Of a DNA stretch of 64,000 nt, positions 1 through 8,423 are shown piece by piece. Origin of the DNA: Rikenellaceae bacterium (lineage in GTDB: Bacteria; Bacteroidota; Bacteroidia; Bacteroidales; Rikenellaceae); NCBI GenBank assembly GCA_015060015.1, contig SUZG01000005.1:52875-116874 (forward strand), read 5' to 3'. The position numbers and the translations under genes were made by a program. The notes beneath the pieces were generated by a model. That model was not told the DNA's origin, searched no databases, and was given only the letters and a program-made list of their open reading frames with translations. Position 1 is the first letter of the stretch. Each line of letters starts with the position of its first letter.

Positions 1-412
1 TATCTACGGCTGGTCATTCGGTGGCTTTATGGCATTGGGTTGTGCATTGAAGGGCGACGGCATATTCAAGATGTCGATTGCTGTGGCTCCTGTAACCTCT
101 TGGCGTTATTATGACACTATTTACACCGAGATTTACAACGACCTGCCACAGGACAACCCCGCAGGTTATGACGACAACTCGCCGATTAACTTCGCTGACC
201 GCCTGCACGACCGTACCCGTCTGTTGATTATTCACGGCTCGGCTGACGACAACGTACACGTACAGAATGCTATGGAGATGTGTCACGCATTGAATCGTGC
301 CGGCAAGATGTACGATATGATGATATATCCCGACCAGAATCACTCGATGTATCCGGAGTATAATGTACATATCCGCGAGAAGATGGTTCGATACACATTG
401 GAGAATCTGTAA
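1..412 (+). CDS. Dipeptidyl peptidase IV (S9B), C-terminal part
   Basis: The gene is cut by the window edge; only about 136 C-terminal residues of the alpha/beta-hydrolase domain are visible, and the frame opens at base 2 before the first ATG of the ORF track. The full catalytic triad is present: nucleophile serine in GWSFGG, aspartate in GSADDNVH, histidine in DQNHSMYP. The stretch SIAVAPVTSWRYYDTIYTE is typical of DPP IV rather than other prolyl oligopeptidases. The family removes X-Pro dipeptides from peptides in the periplasm or at the cell surface. A terminator follows, so it ends its transcription unit. Confidence 0.93.
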   Translation, partial: IYGWSFGGFMALGCALKGDGIFKMSIAVAPVTSWRYYDTIYTEIYNDLPQDNPAGYDDNSPINFADRLHDRTRLLIIHGSADDNVHVQNAMEMCHALNRAGKMYDMMIYPDQNHSMYPEYNVHIREKMVRYTLENL

Positions 413-431
413 TCTCTCGCCGAGAAAGAAT

Positions 432-466
432 AAAAACGCCCCAAACAAAGTTTGAGGCGTTTTTAT
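432..466. terminator. Bidirectional terminator
   Basis: A 10-bp stem (cgccccaaac / gtttgaggcg, one imperfect pair) flanked by A and T runs lies between the converging peptidase gene and the zeta-toxin-like pair. Confidence 0.75.
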
Positions 467-485
467 TTATCCTAAAATAGACAGA

Positions 486-668
486 TTAATCCAGCTCCTC
501 GGCCGAGAGGTGCGTAATCTTTCCATCACGCATAACAACCAACTCGCCGTCTTCGCGTTTTACTCGTTCCTTCAAGCGTTGCTGGGCCAGCAAGATGCCG
601 GCGTCAATCTTCTCCTGCAACTGCTCCAACTCCATTTCACTCATATTTTTTTCCTCTACATTTTGCAT
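486..668 (-). CDS. Small acidic partner of the zeta-toxin-like protein
   Basis: A 60-residue charged, probably helical protein containing ELVVMRDGKITHLS. Its ATG lies inside the end of the upstream kinase gene (13-base overlap), which implies translational coupling. Short proteins with a GELVVMRDGKI-like core often sit next to zeta-toxin-family ATPases in Bacteroidota, so an antitoxin or accessory role is likely but inferred. No DNA-binding motif is visible. An internal ATG at residue 9 (MSEMELEQ) is an alternative start. Confidence 0.6.
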   Translation of the reverse strand: MQNVEEKNMSEMELEQLQEKIDAGILLAQQRLKERVKREDGELVVMRDGKITHLSAEELD

Positions 669-1225
669 ATCTTACGGTATGATAACGAATCAACCACCTC
701 TCTTATTTCGTCTTTGGTGCCGTAGGCTATCTTTTTTACACCATCAGCCGAACTATTGTCGTAAATAACCCAATAGTCGCACAACGACGTATATAACGAT
801 GTAAGGTAGCGTATGCCACGATAATATCGACGACGCACCACCTCGGCCGGCACATTATGACCACCCTCCGCCACACGGCGAGCCACGCGTTCAACAGCCT
901 GATCGGGCGAAGGCAGCCAGAAGAACAACAACGATACAAAGTAGCCTTTCTCCTGTGCCTCGCGGATAAGACGGGTGTAGTAACGCGTAGCAAGCGTCGT
1001 CTCAAAGGCGAAGTCAGCACCCTCCGACATCAGCACATCCATACGCTTACGCATCAGTCGTCCCGCCTCAATCGACACACCCGCAGGGTTGAAGGGCGAC
1101 AGGCCTCGTGCAATCTCGTCAGCATTGACAAAATCGCGACACTCCAACATCTCCGGCAACACAGCATACGAAGCAGTTGTCTTTCCCGCACCGTTACATC
1201 CTGCTATGATAAAGAGTCTCGGCAT
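656..1225 (-). CDS. Zeta-toxin-like P-loop kinase
   Basis: 189 residues with Walker A motif GCNGAGKTT near residue 9, then FVNADEIARGLSPF and FAFETTLATR, the layout of zeta toxin/PezT-type kinases. Canonical members phosphorylate UDP-N-acetylglucosamine and block wall synthesis; many chromosomal relatives are uncharacterised. It is shorter than classical zeta toxins (about 270 residues). It is followed by an overlapping 60-residue ORF, so the pair is a candidate toxin-antitoxin module with toxin first, the reverse of the classical epsilon-zeta order. A box (TAACTTTG) lies 26 bases upstream. Confidence 0.75.
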   Translation of the reverse strand: MPRLFIIAGCNGAGKTTASYAVLPEMLECRDFVNADEIARGLSPFNPAGVSIEAGRLMRKRMDVLMSEGADFAFETTLATRYYTRLIREAQEKGYFVSLLFFWLPSPDQAVERVARRVAEGGHNVPAEVVRRRYYRGIRYLTSLYTSLCDYWVIYDNSSADGVKKIAYGTKDEIREVVDSLSYRKICKM

Positions 1226-1250
1226 CTTAATCGTAATGTTATAATTATGG

Positions 1251-1258
1251 CAAAGTTA
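1251..1258 (-). promoter_or_regulatory. -7 box of the zeta-toxin-like pair
   Basis: TAACTTTG on the minus strand, 26 bases before the start codon of the kinase. Confidence 0.55.
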
Positions 1259-1369
1259 GGAAATAATCTCTAATTCTCCAAAAACTCATACCGCATATCG
1301 GCAAGGCACTGATTTTGCAGATAGAGTGAAGATACTTTTTTCTTATTATAAACTTTACTAAAAATCATT

Positions 1370-1975
1370 ATGAACGCAACAGCTACACTACTTTTCGTTC
1401 TCTCGCCGCTGCCCTACGACATCGCAGCCCTGGAGCCTTACATCTCGGAGCAGACTCTGCACTACCACCACGACAAGCATCTGGCCGGCTATGTCAATAA
1501 GCTCAACGAGTTGATTGTCGGCACGCCCTTCGAGGGTATGACCCTGGAGCAGATTATATGCCAGGCCGATGGTCCCATATTCAACAATGCTGCACAGGTC
1601 TGGAATCACGAGTTCTACTTCAATCAGTTCTCCCCCACCCCGACAAAAGAGCCGGAAGGAGAGTTAAAGAGTGCCATAGAGGATAGTTTTGGTGGCGTGG
1701 AGGCCCTTAAAGAGAGTCTGTCGAAGGAGGCGATGGGACTCTTCGGCTCTGGCTGGGTATGGCTCGCCGCTGACGACAATGGCAAACTGCACATCATAAG
1801 CAAGTCAAACGCCGGCACGCCGCTGACCGAGGGTCTGCATCCGCTATTGGCGATAGATGTGTGGGAGCACGCCTACTACATCGACCACCGCAACGCCCGT
1901 GCAGATGGTATAAAATCATTCTGGGAGGTGCTTGACTGGGATATCGTCAGCAATCGCTACAATAAAAGAAAATAA
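1370..1975 (+). CDS. sodB: Iron-type superoxide dismutase
   Basis: 201 residues aligning throughout with Fe/Mn superoxide dismutases; it converts superoxide to peroxide and oxygen. Metal ligands are visible: His33 in HYHHDKH, His80 in QVWNHEF, and Asp/His in IDVWEHAYY. Gln76 in AAQVWNH is at the iron-type position, so the enzyme is Fe-type or cambialistic. The N-terminus MNATATLLFVLSPLPYD is slightly longer and more hydrophobic than usual before the LPYD start of the fold; no alternative ATG is nearby. It is single, ending at a terminator. Confidence 0.95.
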   Translation: MNATATLLFVLSPLPYDIAALEPYISEQTLHYHHDKHLAGYVNKLNELIVGTPFEGMTLEQIICQADGPIFNNAAQVWNHEFYFNQFSPTPTKEPEGELKSAIEDSFGGVEALKESLSKEAMGLFGSGWVWLAADDNGKLHIISKSNAGTPLTEGLHPLLAIDVWEHAYYIDHRNARADGIKSFWEVLDWDIVSNRYNKRK

Positions 1976-2001
1976 CCGTTACAACAAATAACGACACAAC
2001 A

Positions 2002-2041
2002 AAAGCCTGCCTAACCCAATGGTTAGACAGGCTTAATTTTT
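2002..2041. terminator. Bidirectional terminator sodB/greA
   Basis: Stem aagcctgcctaacc / ggttagacaggctt with a CAAT loop, followed by ttaattttt; it separates the converging sodB and greA genes. Confidence 0.8.
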
Positions 2042-2108
2042 ACAAGAGGCATCTTCAATATCTCTGCCCCTCTCCTACTTATCTGCCCCTCTTCCTTTGC
2101 GGTGTCGA

Positions 2109-2585
2109 TTAGATGTTGATATCCAGAATCTCGAACTTCAACACGCCGGCGGGAACGGTAACCTCAACGACGTCGCCCTTCTTCTTGCCCAGCAGAGCCT
2201 TGGCAATGGGTGTGCCGATAGCCAGCTTACCCTCACGCAGGTTAGCCTCGTTCTCCGATACGATGGTATAGGTTACCTGCTTCTTGTTATTGTGGTTAAG
2301 CAGTGTCACCTTGCTCAAAATCTGCACCTTGCTCTTGTCAATCTTCGACTCGTCAATCACACGGGCATTGGTCAGCGTCTGCTCCAGCTGTGCAATACGC
2401 ATCTCCAACAAACCCTGTGCCTCGCGGGCAGCGTCATACTCGGCATTCTCCGACAAATCACCCTTGTCGCGTGCCTCGGCAATAGCTGCCGAAATAGCGG
2501 GACGTTCCACAGAACGCATATGTTGAAGCTCGTCTTTCAGCTTCTGCAAACCTTCCGCTGTCAGATAAATAATCTCTTGTGCCAT
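2109..2585 (-). CDS. greA: Transcription elongation factor GreA
   Basis: 157 residues from the chosen start MAQEIIYLTAEG; the ORF-track start 14 codons earlier adds an unrelated hydrophobic leader and is rejected. The N-terminal coiled coil carries the acidic DLSENAEYDAAREAQ tip, which enters the RNA polymerase secondary channel and stimulates cleavage of backtracked transcripts. The C-terminal FKBP-like domain includes IGTPIAKALLGKKKGDVVEV. Length matches the family (about 158). Confidence 0.95.
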   Translation of the reverse strand: MAQEIIYLTAEGLQKLKDELQHMRSVERPAISAAIAEARDKGDLSENAEYDAAREAQGLLEMRIAQLEQTLTNARVIDESKIDKSKVQILSKVTLLNHNNKKQVTYTIVSENEANLREGKLAIGTPIAKALLGKKKGDVVEVTVPAGVLKFEILDINI

Positions 2586-2681
2586 AGTTTTATATAACAG
2601 TAAAAAAGCCAGAATCCTAATCCCCACGTTTTATCGCCTGAATTAGAATCCCGATTCAACAATAATATTTCCTTCTGCAAA

Positions 2682-2689
2682 CAAAGGTA
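2682..2689 (-). promoter_or_regulatory. -7 box of greA
   Basis: TACCTTTG on the minus strand, giving a 5' leader of roughly 90 bases before the chosen greA start. Confidence 0.55.
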
Positions 2690-2778
2690 GAGAGAATTTT
2701 TCAATTCTCCAATTTTTTTCACCTTTTTAATCTCTTTGCGGGATATTTCACATACCCCGCAAAGGATATTTGCACACT

Positions 2779-3831
2779 TTACTGCTCGGCCGCCATATCG
2801 GTATCGGTAGCATTAAAATCTATCAGATGCACCAACGCCTGCAACTCACGCAGCATATTACGCTTCTCAACCTTCGGAGAATATACATAGCAGTCGATAG
2901 TGATAACCTCGTTTGTGCGAGAATTTACCGTAGTGTAGCTCACATAGGGACCACCCATAAAATAGTTCTCGACATCCCACAGGCCGACCATCTCAATCCA
3001 CGGCTGCGAGCCGATACGCATAGTACGATACTCGGGTGTATAGGGGATATACTCCAGGCCTGTCTCGTCGGGAATCTTATTGACGGTTGTCATATAAGAG
3101 CCCTCCTTCGGGCCGGGGATACGCGACGCAAAGCGGTTGCGGGCCTTGACCAAAGCCTTCGCCGAGAGTGACTGCTCGCCCTCATAGGGGTATTTATAGA
3201 TAAAAAAGCCCTGACTTGCCGTAGGGAACTCCTGCGAAATCCACACCATATCGGGGCTCTGCGTACGCAGTTTGTAATCGTCCGAAATATTCATCTCAAC
3301 ACCGAAAGTATTGCGGATAAGCTCCTTCAGAGGTTGTGATGCGTAGCGTTGTGCATAGGCTATCGTGCGGTCGCGTTCCGCCTTTTCGAGTACCTGCACG
3401 ATATTGTTGCCATTCTCGCCCACATAAGCGGCCACACTCTCCGTATCGGGGCCCTTGATGGTTACAAACACCTGCGGCTTTGCCGTAACGTTATAACGCA
3501 CCGAGATTGAGGGCTCGGTAAACTCTTTATCGACATTTACGACCACGATGTTACGATGCGTCTTTGTGAGGCTCTTGAAGTTATTGGGCATAATACGCAT
3601 AACATCAAACATAGGCTCATAGGTAGGCAGTTCGGCTACCGGCTGCTGCAAGAAATAACGCAACGTATCACCCAACTCACTCTGCCACTGCGGCTGACCA
3701 CACACCAATATCAGTTCATAGGGACGACCCTGTGCCGTTTCACCCGATGAGAGGGTATTGAATGACTTACACGCAGACATTGTGATTGCAGCAAAGGCAA
3801 CAAGCAGTGTATTTACGAAAAATCGTTTCAT
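2779..3831 (-). CDS. DUF4837 family lipoprotein
   Basis: 350 residues with a lipoprotein signal peptide ending in the lipobox MSAC (Cys21), so it should be anchored in the outer or inner membrane. The body, with GRPYELILVCGQPQWQSELGDTL near the start and a WIEMVGLWDVENYFMGGPYVSY block near the end, matches the Bacteroidota-specific DUF4837 family, whose function is unknown. It is a single gene between greA and the deacetylase operon. Confidence 0.85.
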   Translation of the reverse strand: MKRFFVNTLLVAFAAITMSACKSFNTLSSGETAQGRPYELILVCGQPQWQSELGDTLRYFLQQPVAELPTYEPMFDVMRIMPNNFKSLTKTHRNIVVVNVDKEFTEPSISVRYNVTAKPQVFVTIKGPDTESVAAYVGENGNNIVQVLEKAERDRTIAYAQRYASQPLKELIRNTFGVEMNISDDYKLRTQSPDMVWISQEFPTASQGFFIYKYPYEGEQSLSAKALVKARNRFASRIPGPKEGSYMTTVNKIPDETGLEYIPYTPEYRTMRIGSQPWIEMVGLWDVENYFMGGPYVSYTTVNSRTNEVITIDCYVYSPKVEKRNMLRELQALVHLIDFNATDTDMAAEQ

Positions 3832-3949
3832 AGTATTTTGTTATCTTTTAGAATATTACACAATAGCGATGGTCAGCGATTGACCTGTACAAAATTAATC
3901 ATTTTTTCAGTTTACGCAAAATATATACCCGTTTTTAGATAAAAAACAC

Positions 3950-3957
3950 TAATTTTG
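3950..3957 (+). promoter_or_regulatory. -7 box of the deacetylase-ubiX unit
   Basis: TAATTTTG about 95 bases before the deacetylase start. It puts the transcript start near 3963, just before a strongly structured leader. Confidence 0.5.
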
Positions 3958-3966
3958 TCCACAGCA

Positions 3967-4028
3967 TAGGAGGTTGTCCTGCAACAGGCAGGCTGCGACC
4001 AAATGGCGAAAGCAGCAGCCGACCTCCA
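3967..4028 (+). ncRNA. Possible structured 5' leader or small RNA
   Basis: Ggaggt at 3968 can pair with acctcc at 4021, enclosing two hairpins: cctg-caa-cagg and ggctgc...gcagcc, the latter capped by gc-GAAA-gc. The segment starts right after a good -7 box and is non-coding in the downstream frame. It does not match a riboswitch I recognise, nor the standard SRP RNA core. Confidence 0.3.
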
Positions 4029-4052
4029 ACGAACACTACGACAAGAGATAAT

Positions 4053-4661
4053 ATGAAGATAAAACCCTTCAAATTCATACGCAACCTCTACCCCGATATG
4101 ATATGGGAGATAAACGACCCGAATGGCGTTTTTCTCACATTTGATGATGGGCCGACACCAGGCATTACGGAGTGGATTCTCGACACGCTGCGACGCTACG
4201 ACGCCAAAGCGACATTCTTCGTACTGGGTAAGAATGCCGAGATGTATCCCGACCTCTACCAGAAGATTCTTGACGAAGGACACAAGATAGGCAACCACAC
4301 CTACTCTCATCAGAAAGGTTGGGGTATGCCTCTGGAAAAATATATCGAGGATGTCGATTTTGCCGACACCATTCTTCACACCAACCTCTTTCGTCCGCCA
4401 TACGCTCGCGTAACACCTTCGCAAATGCGTGCTGTGGGTCAGCGATACAAGATTATAATGTGGAACATACTCTCGCGTGACTATACCGCCACCATCTCGC
4501 CCGAAGATTGCTACAAGGGTGTGGCAAAGTATTTGGAGGCGGGGAGCATCGTAGCCTTCCACGATAGCGAGAAGTCGTTCCGAAATATGAGTTACGCTCT
4601 GCCCCGCGTGCTGCAACGCGTACAGGAGCTGGGTCTGAAATGTAAAATCATAGAGTTGTAG
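4053..4661 (+). CDS. Polysaccharide deacetylase (NodB domain, CE4)
   Basis: 202 residues covering one NodB domain. Visible motifs are TFDDGP (catalytic base and metal aspartate), GNHTYSH (metal histidines), FRPPYARVT and VAFHDS. The family removes acetyl groups from N-acetylglucosamine in peptidoglycan or exopolysaccharide. No signal peptide is evident, so export or a cytoplasmic role is open. The stop lies two bases before the ubiX start, so the two are co-transcribed. Confidence 0.88.
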   Translation: MKIKPFKFIRNLYPDMIWEINDPNGVFLTFDDGPTPGITEWILDTLRRYDAKATFFVLGKNAEMYPDLYQKILDEGHKIGNHTYSHQKGWGMPLEKYIEDVDFADTILHTNLFRPPYARVTPSQMRAVGQRYKIIMWNILSRDYTATISPEDCYKGVAKYLEAGSIVAFHDSEKSFRNMSYALPRVLQRVQELGLKCKIIEL

Positions 4662-4663
4662 AG

Positions 4664-5215
4664 ATGAAAATAATCGTAGCCGTAACGGGTGCCAGCGGAG
4701 CCATATATGCCCGACAATGCCTCGAAAAACTAATCTCGGCCGACGAGGTTGAGCTGATTGCCCTTGTTGTCAGCGAAAAGGGTGAGCAGGTCGTGCAATA
4801 CGAAGGCGAGGTGCTGCCTTCATCCGAGAAGATTGTCCGCTACGACAACAACGATATGTTCTCGCCCATCGCCAGCGGCTCGGCCGACTGGGATGCAATG
4901 GTCGTAGTACCGGCATCTATGGGCAGCGTGGGTCGCATTGCGTCGGGAGTATCTCTCTCGCTGATAGAACGCACGGCCGATGTGATGCTGAAAGAACGTC
5001 GCAAGTTAATTCTTGTAGTTCGCGAAACCCCCTACTCGCTTATTCATCTGCGAAATATGACCACCCTGACCGAGGCAGGAGCTATCGTTATGCCCGCCTC
5101 GCCTTCGTTCTACTCCCACCCCACCGACATCGAGCAGGCGACGCTGACGGTTGTGGAAAGGGTCGTGGCACACATGGGTATCACCTCGCCACACTACTCA
5201 TTTTCGGGTAAGTAA
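4664..5215 (+). CDS. ubiX: Flavin prenyltransferase UbiX
   Basis: 183 residues, close to the family length of about 190. The Rossmann-like N-terminus VTGASGAIYARQCLE and the blocks VVVPASMGSVGRIASG and LVVRETPYSLIHLRNM are characteristic. UbiX attaches a dimethylallyl group to FMN to make the prenylated flavin cofactor used by UbiD-type decarboxylases. No ubiD lies in the window. It is probably translated with the upstream deacetylase (2-base gap). Confidence 0.93.
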   Translation: MKIIVAVTGASGAIYARQCLEKLISADEVELIALVVSEKGEQVVQYEGEVLPSSEKIVRYDNNDMFSPIASGSADWDAMVVVPASMGSVGRIASGVSLSLIERTADVMLKERRKLILVVRETPYSLIHLRNMTTLTEAGAIVMPASPSFYSHPTDIEQATLTVVERVVAHMGITSPHYSFSGK

Positions 5216-5238
5216 CTCAAAATAATGATAGACAGAGA

Positions 5239-5268
5239 TTTGTATTTGCAAAATTTTTACTATCTTTG
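5239..5268 (+). promoter_or_regulatory. Promoter of efp
   Basis: TTTG at 5239-5242 and TATCTTTG at 5261-5268 with an 18-base spacer, followed by a short leader to the efp ATG. Confidence 0.7.
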
Positions 5269-5306
5269 CCGCACTGAAAAAATTTTAACAAAAAAACTAT
5301 ATTTTT

Positions 5307-5879
5307 ATGACAATTACAGCGTCTGATATCAAGATTGGTATGTGTATCGAGATGGACGGCAAGACTTTCCTTGTTGTTGATTTCCAGCACTGCAAGCCCG
5401 GTAAGGGTCCCGCATTCGTACGTTCAAAGCTCAAGAACTTGGAGAATGGTTACGTTCTCGAGAAGACTTTCTCTTCTGTAAGCCAGAAGATTGAGCAGGT
5501 TCGTGTTGAACGTCGTCCCTATCAGTTCACCTACGAGGATGATTTGGGTGCACACTTTATGCACACCGAGACTTTCGAGGAGATTAACATCGACAAGAAC
5601 CTCATCGACAACTACGATTTGATGGCTGACGGCCAGATCGTAGAGGTAATGTTCCACACCGAGAAGGAGGCCGTTCTTTCAGCCGAGCTTCCTCCCGTAC
5701 TCGATATGGAGGTTATCTACACCGAGCCGGGTATCAAGGGCGATACAGCTTCAACATCTTCATTGAAGCCCGCTACTGTAAACACCGGTGCAACTGTTAA
5801 GGTTCCCTTGTTTGTAAATACAGGCGACAAGATTCGCGTTGATAGCCGTACTCGCGAGTACAAGGAGCGTATCCGCTAA
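5307..5879 (+). CDS. efp: Elongation factor P
   Basis: 190 residues with three beta-barrel domains. The loop CKPGKGPAF carries Lys33 at the position modified in other species; the C-terminal signature VNTGDKIRVDSRTREYKER is intact. EF-P rescues ribosomes stalled on polyproline stretches. No EpmA/EpmB-type modification gene is nearby, so any modification of Lys33 is unknown here. It is a single gene with its own promoter and terminator. Confidence 0.97.
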   Translation: MTITASDIKIGMCIEMDGKTFLVVDFQHCKPGKGPAFVRSKLKNLENGYVLEKTFSSVSQKIEQVRVERRPYQFTYEDDLGAHFMHTETFEEINIDKNLIDNYDLMADGQIVEVMFHTEKEAVLSAELPPVLDMEVIYTEPGIKGDTASTSSLKPATVNTGATVKVPLFVNTGDKIRVDSRTREYKERIR

Positions 5880-5897
5880 TCTTTGTTTCAAGCAAGT

Positions 5898-5934
5898 AAA
5901 AAGGTCTGTCCCCGCGGGCAGACCTTTTTATTTG
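5898..5934. terminator. Terminator efp / TonB-dependent receptor
   Basis: Perfect stem aaaaaggtctgtcc / gggcagacctttttat; it works for efp and, in the other direction, for the converging receptor gene. Confidence 0.85.
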
Positions 5935-5955
5935 CGGGCAAGCGGGAGGAACGGC

Positions 5956-8187
5956 CTAAAATTTCACCGTCACATTTGCCAGAATATGCAGCGGAGCCTG
6001 CGGGAAGTAGTAGGCCTCGTCGTATCGCTGACCATCCCACATATAGGAGTAGCCATAGCCATTGCTGCAATAGAGCTGATTGAAGAGGTTATACAGCGTA
6101 ACACCAAATCGCACGCTGCGTACCTTCTGCGAAGATATGGTATAGCTCAAATCAAGATTTGTGAAGTTATAGGCCTCCAACGACAGAGCCTCTATCTCGT
6201 TATTGGTAAAATATTGCTTACCGACAAATGTGGTGCTTATCATCGCCTCAAAGCCGCCAGCATTTACGCCTGCAAATATCTTTCCCATAGCGTTGGGAGA
6301 GTACGAGATGGTCATATCGTCCAGATTCTCACCATAGGTGGGGCTATCGGCGAGCATATCCACATAGTTTCTGATTTTATTCTCGCTGAATGTGGCATTA
6401 CCGCCCAGCGAGAGCCAGCGTAGAGGTCGCCACGCAGCCGACAGCTCCACGCCTCGACGGAAGCTCCTCGGTACATTCACATTCAAAGCATCGGAGCCGT
6501 CATTCACCAGACCCGTATGCACCAGCTGGTTGCGATAGGTCATATAGTAGAGATTTACACCTAACGACAAACTCTGCGATGAGTAGTTATAGCCCAACTC
6601 AAAGTCGTAGAGAGCCTCTGCCTGTGGCTCCTTGTCATCGGCGGAGAACATATAGCGGTCGGTAAAGTCCGAACGCGTAGGCTCCTTATGAGCTATTGCC
6701 GCCGAGCCATACAACTGATGATGCTTTGCAAAACGATAGCTGATGCCAAGATGCGGATTGAGGAAGTTGTATCCGTTATTTATATCGATGGGCTGCATCT
6801 GCATCGTGTTCCAGTCGAAATTGTCGTTCACTCCCCACGCCTTATAATGAACGTGACGATACTGCACATCGGCAACGATATCAAGGCCTCGCACCACCGA
6901 CCAATCGACCTTGGCAAAGATGTTGGCATCCTGCTTACGCACATCGTTATCGTACCAACGCCCCGCAATAGCACTCTCTCTCATTCCATCGACCCAATCC
7001 AGCTCGCCCCAATGCGGGCAGGCATAAACAGACCACGAACCTCCGACAATAAGCGACAGGTTATCAGCCTTATATGCAGCAGCGGCATTCACTCCGCCCG
7101 TATGATTCTCCATAACCTTGCTGCGTATGATATCGGCCTCAACGCCATAATCCGTGATGCCGAGATTGAGATACTCGGCCAGCGTGCGGTCGGCCTTATA
7201 CTGTCGGTAATAGCCGTAGCCATAGGTATAGAAGCCCGTGAGGTTGAGCATCCACCTATCCGACAAGCGTTGATTTATGATGAGCTGATTGTTCAGTTGC
7301 AGATAGTTGTCGGTATGGTCATCGTAGTAATCGACGTGCGTACCATCGGCCAGCTGATACGGGCCGCTATCGGTCTCGTATTGACCTTCGCTGTGGTAGC
7401 GACGGCCATACAGTTCCATCTCCTCCTTCGTCACACCCGTATAGGTGAGGTAGGTCTTGGCCTTACCACCAAACGAGAGCAGCTTGATAACCGTATTATC
7501 GCCGTAGTACGAGCCTTGCAGCATATAGGATTTAAGGTCGGTAGCACCTCTGTCGATATAGCCGTCAGAGGAGATATGCGTCAAGCGGGCATCCACCGCC
7601 CAGCGACCACCGAGCAGGCCGGAAGAGAACTGCACGCCCTGCTTCTGGGTGTTGTACGAGCCATAGGATAGCGTGGCCTCACCACCGAAACGATGTGATG
7701 CCGCAGCTGTAGTCATACTCACCGCACCGCCAAAGGCTCCCGTACCATTGGTCGATACACCGGCACCTCGCTGCACCTGAACATCACCCACAGCCGAGAT
7801 AAGGTCGGGCGTGTCGTACCAATACATCGAGTGTGAGTCGGGATTGTTCATCGCAACACCATTAATCGTCACATTGAGTCGCGTAGCATCCGTACCTCGC
7901 ATCTTGAACGAAGTGCCGCCAATGCCTATACCCGTTTCGTTTGTGGCGATGACAGATGGAGTCTGGGCGAGCAACGACGGGAAGTCCAGACCGTAGCGAT
8001 GTCGTTCCACCTCCTCCGGCGAGAGGTCGGTGTGGGCTATGGCAGATCGGTCGTCAGCCCTGACAGCCACCACTTCAATAGCATCAACAGCATAGGTACG
8101 CAAAGAGTCCTGCGGCATAACATCAGCCGCCATTGCAGATGTAACACACTGTGCCACAGCTGCCAGAAAAACAAAAAACCTTTTCAT
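5956..8187 (-). CDS. TonB-dependent outer-membrane receptor, probable thiamine importer
   Basis: 743 residues: signal peptide (cleavage after SAMA), a TonB-box-like DAIEVVAVRA, a plug domain (residues about 50-160 with FKMRGTDATRLNVTINGVAMNNPDSHSMYWYD and VQRGAGVSTNGTGAFGGAVSM) and a 22-strand-type barrel ending in the terminal phenylalanine VTVKF. Substrate is inferred from context: the leader holds a TPP riboswitch, as known for Bacteroidota thiamine receptors (OMthi). No PnuT or thiamine pyrophosphokinase gene adjoins. thiL lies about 11 kb away. Confidence 0.9.
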   Translation of the reverse strand: MKRFFVFLAAVAQCVTSAMAADVMPQDSLRTYAVDAIEVVAVRADDRSAIAHTDLSPEEVERHRYGLDFPSLLAQTPSVIATNETGIGIGGTSFKMRGTDATRLNVTINGVAMNNPDSHSMYWYDTPDLISAVGDVQVQRGAGVSTNGTGAFGGAVSMTTAAASHRFGGEATLSYGSYNTQKQGVQFSSGLLGGRWAVDARLTHISSDGYIDRGATDLKSYMLQGSYYGDNTVIKLLSFGGKAKTYLTYTGVTKEEMELYGRRYHSEGQYETDSGPYQLADGTHVDYYDDHTDNYLQLNNQLIINQRLSDRWMLNLTGFYTYGYGYYRQYKADRTLAEYLNLGITDYGVEADIIRSKVMENHTGGVNAAAAYKADNLSLIVGGSWSVYACPHWGELDWVDGMRESAIAGRWYDNDVRKQDANIFAKVDWSVVRGLDIVADVQYRHVHYKAWGVNDNFDWNTMQMQPIDINNGYNFLNPHLGISYRFAKHHQLYGSAAIAHKEPTRSDFTDRYMFSADDKEPQAEALYDFELGYNYSSQSLSLGVNLYYMTYRNQLVHTGLVNDGSDALNVNVPRSFRRGVELSAAWRPLRWLSLGGNATFSENKIRNYVDMLADSPTYGENLDDMTISYSPNAMGKIFAGVNAGGFEAMISTTFVGKQYFTNNEIEALSLEAYNFTNLDLSYTISSQKVRSVRFGVTLYNLFNQLYCSNGYGYSYMWDGQRYDEAYYFPQAPLHILANVTVKF

Positions 8188-8220
8188 AAAGCTTTTAATT
8201 TTAAGTTAAAAACACAGAAA

Positions 8221-8254
8221 AGGGGATATGATAAGATTGTAACATATATCCCGG
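8221..8254 (-). terminator. Terminator hairpin of the TPP riboswitch (expression platform)
   Basis: On the minus strand gggatatatg / catatcccc is followed by tttt. The 5' arm overlaps the last conserved riboswitch bases (ccggga), so ligand-dependent switching between the two structures is plausible. Confidence 0.55.
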
Positions 8255-8318
8255 TCTCGGCATTACCCGTATCCGGTACAATGGGTATAATCTCAGCCTG
8301 ATAGTAAGGCACCCCCTG
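8245..8318 (-). promoter_or_regulatory. TPP riboswitch (THI element)
   Basis: Read on the minus strand the leader contains GGGGTGCC, then CTGAGATTATACCC, then GGATACGGGTAATGCC, then GAGACCGGGA. These are the conserved blocks of the thiamine pyrophosphate riboswitch in the right order and spacing. It precedes the TonB-dependent receptor by about 60 bases. Binding of TPP is expected to reduce expression of the receptor. Confidence 0.92.
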
Positions 8319-8423
8319 AAAATATCGAGGACAAAGTTATAAAACTTATACGACAAATTCAACATCTCGTACAATTAAATATATCTTCACGCCGTTTAAT
8401 GTAGGTCTTTCAGTTTTTTTAAG

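Noticed and set aside
3967-4028. Standard SRP (4.5S) RNA
   Set aside because: The conserved GUCAGG...GGAAGGAAGCAGC core is not present, only a loosely similar gcagcagcc; kept as an unassigned structured RNA.
3912-4616. 234-aa minus-strand ORF opposite the polysaccharide deacetylase
   Set aside because: Shadow of the real gene; no family match and the plus-strand product has all NodB motifs.
6688-7671. 327-aa plus-strand ORF inside the TonB-dependent receptor
   Set aside because: Antisense shadow of a clear outer-membrane receptor; composition is that of a reversed coding strand.
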